The position numbers and the translations under genes are program-made. Of a stretch of 64,000 nucleotides of DNA, positions 1 through 9,676 are shown in pieces. Within the stretch, counting starts at the first letter, position 1; every line of letters starts with the position of its first letter. Source of the stretch: Halioxenophilus aromaticivorans (GTDB lineage: Bacteria; Pseudomonadota; Gammaproteobacteria; Pseudomonadales; Cellvibrionaceae); NCBI RefSeq assembly GCF_042850945.1, contig NZ_AP031496.1, positions 4,030,001 to 4,094,000 on the forward strand. The letters run 5' to 3'. The notes beneath the pieces are model-generated. The model made no database searches and was not told the origin of the DNA. It worked only from the letters and a program-made list of their open reading frames with translations.

Positions 1-765
1 AAAGTGCGACGCTCTTTTTTCGCGGAAGGCCGCCACCCCATCCTCGTGGTCTTGCGTCAAATACAGGGCAGGTTGGTGATCAACTTCTGCGCGCAAGACC
101 GCCTCTAAAGTCGCTTCCCCTTTAGCGTAGACGGCCTTGACTAGCGCCACCGGAATCGGTGCCGAACCACTCCATTGTTCGGCCGTAACGAAGGCATTGT
201 GTTTTGCACAGCCCACATCGGTAAGCGCATCGATCATACCCAAATCCTGGGCTTCGTCAGATTGAACAGCGCGCGCCGTGAAAAAGAGTTGTTTGGCTTT
301 AGCGACACCAATGCGTTGCGGTAAACTCCACATCAAACCCATATCGGGTATCAGCCCCACTTTATTGAATACCGCGCAAAAGCGGGAAGACTGACTCGCA
401 ACGACCCAATCACACGCCATCGCCAGAGACAACCCAAGACCGTAAGCGATGCCTTCTACAGCGCAAATTGTGGGCTTCGGTCCGGCGCTGAGCAGACGAA
501 TGATCCGGTGAGCCCGCTCTATACGCAGGCGCGAGCCCAACAACGGTCGGTCTGCTTGCATCTCGGACACATCCCCTCCAGCACAAAAGTGATCACCTGC
601 CCCGGCCAGCACTATCGCCCGACAGCGAACATCGGCGTGCGCCGTTTCAAGAGCGGCTATCATGTCGATCACCATTTGTGTCGAAAGGGCATTGCGGCTT
701 TTAGGATTATCCAACGTCAAACAGGTTATCCCGTTGTACGACGTCACTGAAATGGCACCAGCCAT
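1..765 (-). CDS. Crotonase-family enoyl-CoA hydratase/isomerase, 3' end cut by window edge
   Basis: 255 codons are visible from an ATG at 765, and the frame runs off the left edge without a stop. The crotonase fold is clear: oxyanion-hole segment HFCAGGDV (about 59-66), then GIAYGLGL (105-112) and NKVGLIPDMG (134-143). The two catalytic glutamates of classical enoyl-CoA hydratase are replaced (Ser in GLGLSLA, Asn in FNKVG), while an Asp sits in GLIPD as in PaaG-like isomerases. An isomerase or another crotonase reaction is therefore more likely than plain hydration. It is the last visible gene of the minus-strand run starting at 6205, 31 nt after the hydrolase gene. Usual length is about 260 residues, so only a few codons are missing. 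Confidence 0.9.
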   Translation of the reverse strand, partial: MAGAISVTSYNGITCLTLDNPKSRNALSTQMVIDMIAALETAHADVRCRAIVLAGAGDHFCAGGDVSEMQADRPLLGSRLRIERAHRIIRLLSAGPKPTICAVEGIAYGLGLSLAMACDWVVASQSSRFCAVFNKVGLIPDMGLMWSLPQRIGVAKAKQLFFTARAVQSDEAQDLGMIDALTDVGCAKHNAFVTAEQWSGSAPIPVALVKAVYAKGEATLEAVLRAEVDHQPALYLTQDHEDGVAAFREKRASHF

Positions 766-796
766 ACGATTTCCTCAATATTTATTTAACAGCCTG

Positions 797-1675
797 TCAC
801 ACTAAGCCGACCTTACCGGTAAGTACTCCCATAACGACACGAGCGGTATCTTCAGGGTGATCCAGCATTAAATGATGGTAAGCACCATCTACGGCAATGG
901 GCCCCCTACCTTGCGGTAAAGCGTGAACAACACTAGCCGCCCGCTCAGCGCTAACGATTGAGCTCATCGTTCCGTAAATAATCGATACAGGTAACGTTAA
1001 TTTAGTCGCGACATCAGCCAGTGCTAATGGCTCAATTTTTGACAGGTTCGGATCAAACTTCCAACACCATCCGCCTTCAATATTGCACATACTTTTGTGA
1101 GCCAATGCCACCAACAATTTTGGCTCAATTGGTTGTGGAGGCGATAATCGAAAAGCCGCCGCCGCCAATTCAGCACTGGGGTATAACCGACGATTGCCTA
1201 TGGGTACCGGGCCGAACTCACTGACCTCGCCTGGCAACACGCAATAGCTGTCCAAGATCAATAACTGGCTGGCAATACTGGGGTTAGCCGCCGCAGCCAC
1301 CAGGGTAATTTGCCCTCCCCAGCTGTGCGCAATAATTGCGCTCACAACCTGCTTCGTATAATGGCTAATATAATCCACAACGCATTGTAAATCCCAAGCG
1401 TGGCCATCTTGGCTATAACCGTTGGCACCACGTGTTTCTGCACGTCGTTCGCTATCACCCATCCCGGAGAAATCCATCGCAAATACGCGGTAGCGAGTGG
1501 ATAAGATGGGTAAAATACCGTCCCACCAAGATAAATGAGCGCGATGCCCATGCACTAATAACAGTACGGGTTTATCCGGTGTGTCTTTGAGGTGCTCGAC
1601 CACATGTAGATTTACACCTCGACTCAATACCCGATGGGTAACGGGCTTTTGCGCATCACCCAACTGTTTACTCAT
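797..1675 (-). CDS. Alpha/beta-hydrolase
   Basis: 292-residue alpha/beta-hydrolase fold protein. It has the oxyanion HG dipeptide in LLVHGHRAH (about 40-47), the nucleophile elbow AHSWGGQ (Ser about 118) and a C-terminal histidine in GAYHHLMLDHP (about 267). The usual acid position after the sixth strand reads YGTMSS, without Asp, so the acid must be elsewhere or is missing. I chose the ATG at 1675 over the upstream TTG at 1684 because an AAGG lies 9 nt before it. Likely hydrolyses an ester, lactone or CoA thioester in the pathway of the minus-strand run 6205-1. The exact substrate is unknown. Confidence 0.85.
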   Translation of the reverse strand: MSKQLGDAQKPVTHRVLSRGVNLHVVEHLKDTPDKPVLLLVHGHRAHLSWWDGILPILSTRYRVFAMDFSGMGDSERRAETRGANGYSQDGHAWDLQCVVDYISHYTKQVVSAIIAHSWGGQITLVAAAANPSIASQLLILDSYCVLPGEVSEFGPVPIGNRRLYPSAELAAAAFRLSPPQPIEPKLLVALAHKSMCNIEGGWCWKFDPNLSKIEPLALADVATKLTLPVSIIYGTMSSIVSAERAASVVHALPQGRGPIAVDGAYHHLMLDHPEDTARVVMGVLTGKVGLV

Positions 1676-1883
1676 GACCTTCAACCTTTTTGGCGCAAAG
1701 GATAAACAATATCAACAATACGCCACGAAAAGGGCTAAATATTGTGTTCTGATGACAGCGCGATTGAGAGCCAACGTCATTTTTTACATCAAGCAGCAAA
1801 CCACACAAATTAGAAATCGTGTTTATTTTATTTTGATTCAATGAAACGGCTCCCACAGGTAAACGCCCTACCCTAAAATACGT

Positions 1884-2687
1884 TTATTTACCCTTGAATA
1901 CCGGCTTGCGTCGCTCACGAAACGCGTTAATAGCTTCTTGGTGATCCTGCGTTTGACCAGCGATGTGCTCATAGGCCATTCCCGCATCCATCATGCTGTG
2001 AGCGAGCTGTTTTAATGGGATATTAATCACCTGCTTGGTCCACCGAACCGATTGCATTGGCATAGCCAATAACCGCTGGCAATACGCATCAACTTCAGCA
2101 TTTAATGCTTCGGCCGGTACGGCTTGATGAATTAAACCCAACTCTTGTGCTTTGCTACCGCTGAGTATATCCCCAGTAAATAAGTAATGTTTGGCACGCG
2201 CATACCCCATTAATTGCGGCCAGATAACACTGCCACCGTCACCGGCAATCAGAGCAACATTATTGTGCGGATCACCAAATTTCGCCGTCTCGGTTGAGAA
2301 GGTAATATCAGCTAAGAATGACAACGTAGTACCCAAACCGATGGCATCGCCATTAACTTTGCAAATAACCGGCTTCTCACAATCCAGCAATGTATACACA
2401 AAGCGCTTGGCTTCTCGAATAGTACGATGCATTAATTCAGGGTTATCACGTAACTTTTGCATGTATTCCAAATCACCCCCGGCGGTAAATGCCCGGCCGG
2501 CACCGGTAACCACAATTATTTCACTGTCAAGGTCTTCGGCCGCATCAAAAAATACGCGCGACAACTCGCGGTGCCCGGTCTCACTAAAACAATTCAGCTT
2601 TTCTGGATTATTAAGAATAATATTGAGTATTTTGCCGTTGCGCTCGAACTTAAAAAATTCGTAACGACTGAAAAAATCATCTGACAT
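1884..2687 (-). CDS. Crotonase-family protein (noncanonical active site)
   Basis: 267 residues, full length for a crotonase. Oxyanion segment AFTAGGDL is at about 66-73 and the second oxyanion loop GDAIGLGTTLSFLAD at about 113-127. Where classical enoyl-CoA hydratases carry their two glutamates this protein has Thr (GLGTTLS) and Asn (DPHNNVAL), with GDGG further on. It may isomerise or hydrate an unusual CoA ester, or hydrolyse one. It lies 63 nt after the thiolase-like gene in the same minus-strand run and is separated from the hydrolase downstream by 208 nt of AT-rich sequence in which I see no clear terminator. Confidence 0.88.
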   Translation of the reverse strand: MSDDFFSRYEFFKFERNGKILNIILNNPEKLNCFSETGHRELSRVFFDAAEDLDSEIIVVTGAGRAFTAGGDLEYMQKLRDNPELMHRTIREAKRFVYTLLDCEKPVICKVNGDAIGLGTTLSFLADITFSTETAKFGDPHNNVALIAGDGGSVIWPQLMGYARAKHYLFTGDILSGSKAQELGLIHQAVPAEALNAEVDAYCQRLLAMPMQSVRWTKQVINIPLKQLAHSMMDAGMAYEHIAGQTQDHQEAINAFRERRKPVFKGK

Positions 2688-2750
2688 GTAATATGCTCCG
2701 ATAGAGGCCTTAACCTAAAACAAGTGCCGTTAATTATTATTAATCGGTAA

Positions 2751-3908
2751 TTAAAGGGTTTCTTCCAACCCCATAACCAATGTCGCCTGACTGGACAGTG
2801 TACCGCCGTTGGCGTGAGAAACCGCCAGCTTAGCATTTGCTACCTGACGCCGACCCGCCTGAGAACGCAATTGCATGCAGTTTTCAACGATCGTAAACAA
2901 ACCGTACATTCCCGGATGACAGCAAGATAAGCCTCCGCCATTAGTATTTACGGCCAGTGAGCCACCCGGCGCGATGCGGCCTCCAGACACAAAATCGCCA
3001 CCTTCGCCCTTGGCACAAAAGCCCAAATCTTCAAGAAACAATATGGTGTTAATCGTAAACGCGTCGTAGACATTAACCACGTCCATATCGGCGGGCTTAT
3101 AACCCGACAATGCGAACGCTCGCTGGCCGGACTCCGCCGCAGGCGTAACGGTTAAATCCTGCATCTGATCAACATTGGAATGCCAAACCGCCGCCGCGCC
3201 ACCCAACACAAAAACCGGCTGCTTAACTAAATCTTTAGCTCGCTCTGATCGAGTCATAACAATGGCTGCTGCACCATCGGTAATTAAACAGCAATCGGTT
3301 TTAACTAATGGGTCTGAAATCACGCGAGCATTCATACAGTCGTCGATACTTAAATCGCCTTTACCATACATAAAGGCATCGGGATTCAGGTTGGCCCACT
3401 TTCTGGCAGCAACCGCGACCTCCGCCAAACTTTCACGACGGGTACCGTACTCGTGTATATGCCGAGCAGCGGCCAACGCATAAGATGAGAGCGGATTCAT
3501 TGGGCGATACGGTTTCTCGTAAGGCGACGCCTGCCGCATAGAGACCAACCCACCAGCGCCTGTGCGTTGATTGCTGCCGTAGAGGATTAACGCCGTATCG
3601 ATGTAACCCGCCTCAAGCATAATAGCGGCGGTAATCGCGTGAGATACAAACGCTGATCCTCCGGTTCTATTGTTATCGGTAAACCGTGGCCGTATACCTA
3701 AGTATTCAGCTGCCGATAAACCCGACAACGCATCGTCACCGGTACAAACAAATAAACCGTCTACGTCGGCTAAACGCAAATTGGCATCGGCTAGGGCAAG
3801 CTTGGCGGCATTGGCGGCTAAGTCCAGCGGTTTATAACCCGGCGCCTCACCCATACCAAAAGTGGCGGCACCAACAATGGCCGTATTGCCTCGCGGAAAT
3901 GTTTCCAT
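2751..3908 (-). CDS. SCP-x/Ltp-type thiolase-like protein lacking the nucleophilic cysteine
   Basis: 385 residues from the ATG at 3908, chosen because AAGGA lies 5 nt upstream; an in-frame start at 3962 has no ribosome site. It is a thiolase-fold protein of the SCP-x/Ltp lineage: N-terminal NTAIVGAATFGMG, then DNNRTGGSAF where thiolases carry the reactive Cys, and the C-terminal NTNGGGLSCCHPG block. The missing cysteine argues against thiolysis. Ltp2 of actinobacterial steroid degradation is a relative that works as a retro-aldolase with a DUF35 partner. Here no DUF35 gene is adjacent, but one (21815-22189) has the same putative operator. 77 nt behind the fused dehydrogenase gene. Confidence 0.85.
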   Translation of the reverse strand: METFPRGNTAIVGAATFGMGEAPGYKPLDLAANAAKLALADANLRLADVDGLFVCTGDDALSGLSAAEYLGIRPRFTDNNRTGGSAFVSHAITAAIMLEAGYIDTALILYGSNQRTGAGGLVSMRQASPYEKPYRPMNPLSSYALAAARHIHEYGTRRESLAEVAVAARKWANLNPDAFMYGKGDLSIDDCMNARVISDPLVKTDCCLITDGAAAIVMTRSERAKDLVKQPVFVLGGAAAVWHSNVDQMQDLTVTPAAESGQRAFALSGYKPADMDVVNVYDAFTINTILFLEDLGFCAKGEGGDFVSGGRIAPGGSLAVNTNGGGLSCCHPGMYGLFTIVENCMQLRSQAGRRQVANAKLAVSHANGGTLSSQATLVMGLEETL

Positions 3909-3985
3909 AATCTTCCTTACTGGTTTTTTCGGCAAGCAGGTTTGACACCAGCCAATTCGCACGCCGTTAATCCGCCAAATTGGGG

Positions 3986-6205
3986 TTAGCGGGACTTGGG
4001 CATCGCCAGGGCTTGCTCTGCTACCAACGAACGCTGCACCTCACTGGTGCCACCATAAATGGTCGTACCGATGGATTGTCGATAACCCAACTCCACATGC
4101 CCCAAACCCTGGTTGCTGGCAAAAATACTGTCGGGCGCGGTGAGATCCATAAGATCCAACGCGTCGGTCTGGTACATCTCACACGCAAAATATTTGGCCA
4201 TTGGCCCCCAATAGCGGCTGTGTATTTTTTCTTGCAAAGCCCAAATCGCTCGTCGGCAAAGCACCGTAGATACTTCAAGATGGGTTTTGGCACGCGCTAA
4301 ACGATCACAGGCATCGCGATCATTAAGCAGCGGTTGCCCTAAACGTTTGGCGTTTAATGCCCACTGCTCAGTAGCATGCACCATCGAAACGTGACCATGA
4401 CGATACTGATCGGCTGCACCATGCTCCATCTCCAACGTACTGGCCATCACTTTCAAGCCGCCATCTAGAGGACCGATTAGATATTTGTCTTCCAGGTAAA
4501 CATCGCTAAAATAAACGATATTCGTTCGCTCATCCTGCAACGTGTGCACAGCATGCACTTCTATCCCCGGGGACTGCATCGGCACCAAAAACACACTTAA
4601 CCCGGCGTGCTTTGGTTTATCTGGATTGGTTCTGGCCAATAAGAAACAGTAATCGGCCAAGTTCGCTGCAGTGGTAAAAATTTTCTGTCCGTTGATCAAC
4701 CAGCGGCCGTCTTTTTGTTTTTCAGCTTTAGTTTTAGCCGCAAAAACATCGCAACCACACGAAGGCTCGGTAAACCCCATACAGGCAAGAGATTCGCCAC
4801 TACCAAAACGAGTCAACACCTCTTCTTTCACTTCATCACAGGCAAACAACATCAAAATCTGTGCTACCTGGTTGGTAATGGGTGCGGTGACGTGCTCCCA
4901 GCCATTGGCTTCTAGAACCGCTGTCATGGCTGCCAGATCATAGGCATCACGCTCTTGGCCTCCGTATTGTTTTGGCCAATGCGGAAACAGCAAACCATCA
5001 CGGGCCAACTGCTTATTAAACGCTGGGTGAAACCCTGCCACCGAATGGTGAGCATGGGCTCGTAACTCGGGCGTCATATTGGTTTCAAAGTATGCGGCGA
5101 CTTCAGCGCCAAACGCTTCGGCCCGTTCACCGAGGCTGAAGTCCAAGTCAATTTGGCCGGCATTGGGTAACGCCACGGAGACACCGTGCCAAAGTCGTTG
5201 TCCTATCTGATGCAATTCTTGCTGGGGATCCCCCAACGGTAAAACCGCCGATTTCGACTTGCGGTAGTACATTTGGATGTCGTATTCCAACGACACACCG
5301 TAACCACCAAAGGTACGCAAGGCACGCGTCATGGATTTCGAGGCCATCTGAGCGGCCCACCAATACGCCATGGACACGCTCGCGGCAGCGTCTACTCGGC
5401 CTTTGGCTATTGCCCAAGCGGCCCGCCAGGTTAATAACTGCGCGCCTTCTGTTTCCGTTATCGCATCGGCCAATGGGTGAGAAATACCCTGAAAGCTGCC
5501 TATAGGGCTACCAAACGCAAAACGCTCTTTGGAATAATCAGCCGCCATTTGCAAACCCTGGCGCGACAGCCCAGCCAAACGCGCTGCCGTTAACAATTTC
5601 CACTCCTCAATGGCGGCCTGAAACAGTTCGGCTGCCCGATTGCCTTCACACAACACCATCCGCTCACCGGCATCCTGCGGCAGTGTCAATTGCGCTATCG
5701 CATCAGACCCTAAATTGGCTTGCCGTTGTCGCGCGGCAAAGCCACTGCACAAAATAAGCTGCTCGCCATTAAGAATTAACACTGCATCAGCTATTAAACC
5801 TGCGGGCACCACTTGTTGTGGACACACCTGAACGTCGTGCAAGGCTAACGAAATAATCGCGCCATCAAAGACGCGCTCCAACCATTCCTGCGCAGCCGTA
5901 TTATCGGTACTGGCTAAGCCCAATAAGCGGGTGGCAACTAAGATCTCAACAATCGGTGCAGCAGCGATGTAACGGCCCGCTTCCTCCGCAACCAACAAGG
6001 CATCCAATAACGAGCTTTCTAGCCCGCCTGCCTGTTGTGGAACCCGCAGCATCGCAATGCCAGCCGCAACAACCCGACGCCATAGAGCGGCGTCGATGCC
6101 TTCGGTTTCAGCCGCACGTAAACGCTCTGACGTGGACTCCGTGGAAAACAGTTTAGCCATGGATTCGCGCAACATGCGCTGTTCGTCGGACAAGTAAAGA
6201 TTCAT
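3986..6205 (-). CDS. Fused two-domain acyl-CoA dehydrogenase (FadE34-like architecture)
   Basis: 739 residues, about twice the normal length of the family, because two acyl-CoA dehydrogenase modules are joined. Residues 1 to about 345 form a beta-like module (MNLYLSDEQRMLRES start; RTFGGYGVSLEYDIQMYYRK). About 365-739 form an alpha-like module with the FAD-binding segment FTEPSCGCDVFAAKT and C-terminal TTIYGGTSEVQRSL. In the mitochondrial medium-chain enzyme the catalytic Glu stands in YEGTS; here that place is Gly, so the base must be elsewhere. The same fused layout occurs in mycobacterial FadE34, which acts on steroid side-chain CoA esters; such a substrate here is inference. First gene of the minus-strand run, divergent from 6302, sharing a palindromic operator. 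Confidence 0.92.
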   Translation of the reverse strand: MNLYLSDEQRMLRESMAKLFSTESTSERLRAAETEGIDAALWRRVVAAGIAMLRVPQQAGGLESSLLDALLVAEEAGRYIAAAPIVEILVATRLLGLASTDNTAAQEWLERVFDGAIISLALHDVQVCPQQVVPAGLIADAVLILNGEQLILCSGFAARQRQANLGSDAIAQLTLPQDAGERMVLCEGNRAAELFQAAIEEWKLLTAARLAGLSRQGLQMAADYSKERFAFGSPIGSFQGISHPLADAITETEGAQLLTWRAAWAIAKGRVDAAASVSMAYWWAAQMASKSMTRALRTFGGYGVSLEYDIQMYYRKSKSAVLPLGDPQQELHQIGQRLWHGVSVALPNAGQIDLDFSLGERAEAFGAEVAAYFETNMTPELRAHAHHSVAGFHPAFNKQLARDGLLFPHWPKQYGGQERDAYDLAAMTAVLEANGWEHVTAPITNQVAQILMLFACDEVKEEVLTRFGSGESLACMGFTEPSCGCDVFAAKTKAEKQKDGRWLINGQKIFTTAANLADYCFLLARTNPDKPKHAGLSVFLVPMQSPGIEVHAVHTLQDERTNIVYFSDVYLEDKYLIGPLDGGLKVMASTLEMEHGAADQYRHGHVSMVHATEQWALNAKRLGQPLLNDRDACDRLARAKTHLEVSTVLCRRAIWALQEKIHSRYWGPMAKYFACEMYQTDALDLMDLTAPDSIFASNQGLGHVELGYRQSIGTTIYGGTSEVQRSLVAEQALAMPKSR

Positions 6206-6243
6206 GCATTGTTATCCATGTACGAGTAATGGAACCCATGTTA

Positions 6244-6262
6244 AACTAACTATCCATCAGTT
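6244..6262. promoter_or_regulatory. Putative operator, copy 1 of AACTAAC-N5-GTTAGTT
   Basis: AACTAAC-TATCC-ATCAGTT matches the perfect palindrome at 22246 in 12 of 14 arm positions. It sits in the middle of the 96-nt divergent promoter region, 38 nt from the start of 6205 and 39 nt from that of 6302, the right place to control both. Shape and size suit a TetR-family dimer. Confidence 0.6.
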
Positions 6263-6301
6263 TTCAATACATATAAATCCGATGCTAATGGAGCAACGCC
6301 C

Positions 6302-7849
6302 ATGCGCGAGTACCTACCTTTAACGTTAGGAGACACTCTGGAAGACAACGCCAGTCGCTTCTACGACCAACCGGCTTATGTGATGGAAGATCAGCTGTTG
6401 ACCCACGGGCAATTGCTTACCGGGGCAAAAAAAATCGCCTCAGCCCTGGAAAAAGCCGGCGTTCGCCGCCAGGACAGAATCGGCATAGTGTCCATGAACT
6501 CTCTGCCTTTTACGCAAATTATGGCGGCCGGACAATGGAGCGGAATCATAGTCGCTACCGTTAACTTTCGCTTAGCGCCGCCGGAGATGGCGTACATCAT
6601 CAACGACAGCTCGCCGCGTGTACTGTTTTTTGAAGCACAGTATTTGCCGATTATTGATCAATTACGGGATCAATTGCCCTCAGTGGAAATCTTCGTCTGT
6701 ATAGGCGACAGCACAGATTGGTCGATCGGTTTCGAACAATTACTGGCCTGCGGTGACGACGAGGGTTCAACGTTTACAGCTCGAGAAGATGACATCGCAT
6801 GCTTAATTTATACCAGCGGTACAACCGGCAAACCCAAAGGCTGTATTCTCGGCCAGCGTGAGATGCGCAACTCAGCCCAGTGCATGGCGACTGAAACCCG
6901 CTCCGGGCCAAGTGATCGAATTTTACTGGTAATGCCATTGTTCCATATCGGCGCTACCGCCATGCAACTGGGCACGCATTTTCGTGGCGGCTGTGTTGTG
7001 CTACACCGCCAATTTGACCCCGGCGCACTGCTGCACAGCGTTACCCACGATAACGTCAGCATATTGCATTTGGCTCCCACGCTGGTGCAAATGGTGCTCG
7101 ATCACCCCGATATTGAAACCACGCACTTTACACGTGTCCATACCGTGGTTTACTCCGCCGCGGCCATGCCCCTACCGCTGCTTAAACGCGGTATCGAAAA
7201 ACTCGGCAATATTTTCGTTAACCTATATGGCCAAACCGAAGTATTCAGCTCGGGCTTATTACGCGAGCAACATCGCCCCTACGGTACGGCACGAGAACAA
7301 CAATGGCTAAGTTCGGTCGGGCAGCCGTTTCCCAATACTCGCATTCGAATTGTGGACGACAACGGTAGCGATTGCCCGATCGGCGAACCCGGGGAAATTG
7401 TTGTGCAATCGGTGGCTATGGCACGCGGATATTGGAATAACCATGCGGCCACTTTAGAAACTTTTCGCGATGGCTGGTGTTATTCCGGCGACGTCGGCAA
7501 GTTCGATGCGGATGGCATGCTCTACCTAATCGATCGAAAAAAAGACGTGATTATTTCCGGTGGCGAGAACATTTATTCTCGTGAAGTGGAAGACGCAGTG
7601 TTAACGCATCCGGCGATCAGTGAATGCGCCGTGATCGGCCTGCCGGATGAAAAATGGGGCGAAGCGGTCTGTGCGGTGGTGGTGTTTAAAGCCAATGAAC
7701 AGCCGACCGAAACAGAAATAATCGAACACACCCGTAAACAGATAGCCAGCTATAAAAAACCACGATCCGTTATTGCTGTGGATCACATTACCAAAATGCC
7801 TACCGGTAAAATTGATAAGAAAGCGTTGCGAGCTCTATTACAGAGCTGA
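6302..7849 (+). CDS. AMP-forming acyl-CoA ligase
   Basis: 515 residues, an ANL-superfamily adenylating enzyme that makes a CoA thioester from a carboxylic acid, ATP and CoA. The P-loop LIYTSGTTGKPKGC is at about 168-181, the hinge region YLIDRKKDVIISGGENIY at about 407-424, and the catalytic lysine in MPTGKIDKK near 500. It opens the plus-strand pair with the thiolase at 7876 (26-nt gap) and diverges from the fused acyl-CoA dehydrogenase, so it probably activates the substrate for that set. With the GMC and aldehyde dehydrogenase genes nearby, an alcohol-to-acid-to-CoA route can be pictured. Confidence 0.93.
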   Translation: MREYLPLTLGDTLEDNASRFYDQPAYVMEDQLLTHGQLLTGAKKIASALEKAGVRRQDRIGIVSMNSLPFTQIMAAGQWSGIIVATVNFRLAPPEMAYIINDSSPRVLFFEAQYLPIIDQLRDQLPSVEIFVCIGDSTDWSIGFEQLLACGDDEGSTFTAREDDIACLIYTSGTTGKPKGCILGQREMRNSAQCMATETRSGPSDRILLVMPLFHIGATAMQLGTHFRGGCVVLHRQFDPGALLHSVTHDNVSILHLAPTLVQMVLDHPDIETTHFTRVHTVVYSAAAMPLPLLKRGIEKLGNIFVNLYGQTEVFSSGLLREQHRPYGTAREQQWLSSVGQPFPNTRIRIVDDNGSDCPIGEPGEIVVQSVAMARGYWNNHAATLETFRDGWCYSGDVGKFDADGMLYLIDRKKDVIISGGENIYSREVEDAVLTHPAISECAVIGLPDEKWGEAVCAVVVFKANEQPTETEIIEHTRKQIASYKKPRSVIAVDHITKMPTGKIDKKALRALLQS

Positions 7850-7875
7850 CAAGCCGTAAACTACAGGAAACCACT

Positions 7876-9105
7876 ATGAATGAAGCATGGATCATTGACG
7901 CCGCTCGCACCCCTCGCGCCATTGGCAAGGTGGGTAAAGGGGCGTTAGCCGATATACACCCCCAACACGTTTTATCAACCGTGCTCAAGTTTTTAGCCGA
8001 GCGTAATGACCTCAATACAGCCGACATAGACGATGTAATTGTAGGCTGCTCGGCCCAAATCGGCACCCAATCCAGTGACATCGCGCGCATGGCTGCATTA
8101 GACGCAGGCTTTAGCATTAACGCATCGGGCATCACAGTTGATCGCTTTTGCGGTTCCGGTATTAGCGCGACCAACATAGGTGCTGCGAGCATCATGGCCG
8201 GTATGGAAGATTTGGTTGTTACCGGTGGCGTAGAAATGATGTCGATGTGCGTGCCTAAGGTAATGGCGCAACCTACGGATGTCTGGAACCTTCGCCTGCG
8301 CGAACAATACCCAATGACCAACGTTGGCATAATGGCTGATCTTATCGCCAACGAAGAGGGCTTCAGCCGCGAAGCGCTTGATCGCTTCGGCGCAGAGTCT
8401 CAACGACGGGCTCATGTTGCGATTACGCAAGGCCGCTTCGATCGCAGTTTGGTTCCTGTCTATCGGCAAGACGGTAGCCTAGCATTAGACCAGGAAGAGT
8501 ACCCCAGACCCAGTACCACCTACGAAACATTGGCGCAGATGGAACCCACCTTTGGGATGGTTATGGATTTACCATTCTTCGATTCCGGGGTCACGTTTCG
8601 TCAATTGATCGAACAACATTGGCCCGGTGTTAAAATAGATCACCGACACCACGCCGGCACCTCTTCAGGCGTAGTAGACGGGGCCGGCGCGCTGATTTTG
8701 GCGTCACCCCAATACGCTAAAGCTAACAACCTTAAACCACGGGCACGCATTCGAGCCATGGCGAACATGGGCCACAAACCGGAATACATTCTCAATGCTC
8801 CCGTCGATGCCGCCCGCAAAGTACTGTCAAAAGCGGGCATGAGCACCCGTGATATTGATCTATTCGAAATCAACGAAGCCTTTGCGGTGGTTGCATTAAA
8901 GTACATGCGCGACTTAAACCTCGACCCATCAAGGGTAAATATCAACGGCGGCGCTATCGCCATGGGTCACCCCGTTGGCGCTACCGGCGCCATGTTAATC
9001 GGTACCGCGCTAGACGAACTGGAACGGCAGGACAAATCCTTAGCACTTATCACGATGTGTGCAGCCGGTGGCATGGCACCAGCCATTATCATTGAAAGGC
9101 TGTAA
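7876..9105 (+). CDS. Thiolase (acetyl-CoA C-acyltransferase)
   Basis: 409 residues with the full thiolase active site: acyl-accepting Cys in VDRFCGSGISA (about 92), HHAGTSSGVVDGAG, EINEAFAVV, the His of NGGAIAMGHPVGATG and the second Cys of ITMCAAGGM. It should cleave 3-oxoacyl-CoA to acetyl-CoA (or propionyl-CoA) plus a shortened CoA ester. Ribosome site AGGAA lies 7 nt before the ATG. It is a close paralogue of the thiolase at 13810-15045; both begin MNEAWIIDA and end APAIIIER. Probably cotranscribed with the ligase just upstream. Confidence 0.95.
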   Translation: MNEAWIIDAARTPRAIGKVGKGALADIHPQHVLSTVLKFLAERNDLNTADIDDVIVGCSAQIGTQSSDIARMAALDAGFSINASGITVDRFCGSGISATNIGAASIMAGMEDLVVTGGVEMMSMCVPKVMAQPTDVWNLRLREQYPMTNVGIMADLIANEEGFSREALDRFGAESQRRAHVAITQGRFDRSLVPVYRQDGSLALDQEEYPRPSTTYETLAQMEPTFGMVMDLPFFDSGVTFRQLIEQHWPGVKIDHRHHAGTSSGVVDGAGALILASPQYAKANNLKPRARIRAMANMGHKPEYILNAPVDAARKVLSKAGMSTRDIDLFEINEAFAVVALKYMRDLNLDPSRVNINGGAIAMGHPVGATGAMLIGTALDELERQDKSLALITMCAAGGMAPAIIIERL

Positions 9106-9173
9106 TCGACAACACCGGCACGTGCGATCTTGAGTAACAGAACTGGCCATAACGGACAGTATAATCTACTTGA

Positions 9174-9203
9174 TTGGGTTGGCTTCCAGGCAGGCCAACC
9201 CAA
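9174..9203 (+). terminator. Hairpin after the thiolase gene
   Basis: Perfect 10-bp arms TTGGGTTGGC / GCCAACCCAA around a 10-nt loop, 69 nt after the stop codon of the thiolase. There is no T-run after it, so intrinsic termination is uncertain; it could also protect the 3' end of the mRNA. Confidence 0.4.
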
Positions 9204-9319
9204 CACGCACCTGGCGCCACCAGTGCCCCGCAACACCGCTCGTTAAAACACGACCCTAAACACCCCATCCAGGGCGTCGCGTTGTGCTATACCGTAAACC
9301 ACCATCACACCGGTTAAAT

Positions 9320-9350
9320 GCCGCAAACGGTATAACTTGCGCGGCTTTTT
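9320..9350 (+). terminator. Weak hairpin followed by T5
   Basis: GCCGC and GCGGC arms, with a short extra AA/TT pairing after a bulge, are followed directly by TTTTT. It lies 215 nt after the thiolase stop, so it may be a second terminator of the 6302-9105 transcript or belong to a lost gene. Confidence 0.3.
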
Positions 9351-9676
9351 AGTAAAGCTGGTAAAGCGACAAAACGGTTAATGATGACCACCGTGAGGGT
9401 CAAATAGACTTTGGCCTAAGGCCAGTTAACATTAATCTGATGCCACTGCTGGCGGCGATTTTTTCGCTCAACTAGACGCTAAACGAGAAACACAGTGGGC
9501 CTAGCTGAACGGTTTTCATCAACAATGAGTGAAAATACAGCTCCTGCCCGCTGGGATAAGCCTGAAAGTAGTGTCGTCGAGCCCCCACCAAAATGCGACC
9601 GTATATAGCTTGATAGCGCAGCTTGCCATTAGGTAATTTATAACGCCCAAGACGTTATAAAAATAAAGGCTCAAGT

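Larger units (their letters stand above)
9106..9676. other. 571-nt intergenic region without a convincing gene
   Basis: Between the thiolase and the GMC gene. It holds two terminator-like hairpins (9174-9203 and 9320-9350) and a 13-nt palindrome TGGCCTAAGGCCA at 9412-9424. A 27-codon open frame begins at an ATG near 9526 but lacks a ribosome site and recognisable content. The 3' part presumably carries the promoter of the GMC gene. Confidence 0.5.

Noticed and set aside
9526..9609. 27-codon open frame MSENTAPARWDKPESS...
   Set aside because: No ribosome site, no recognisable domain, length within chance.
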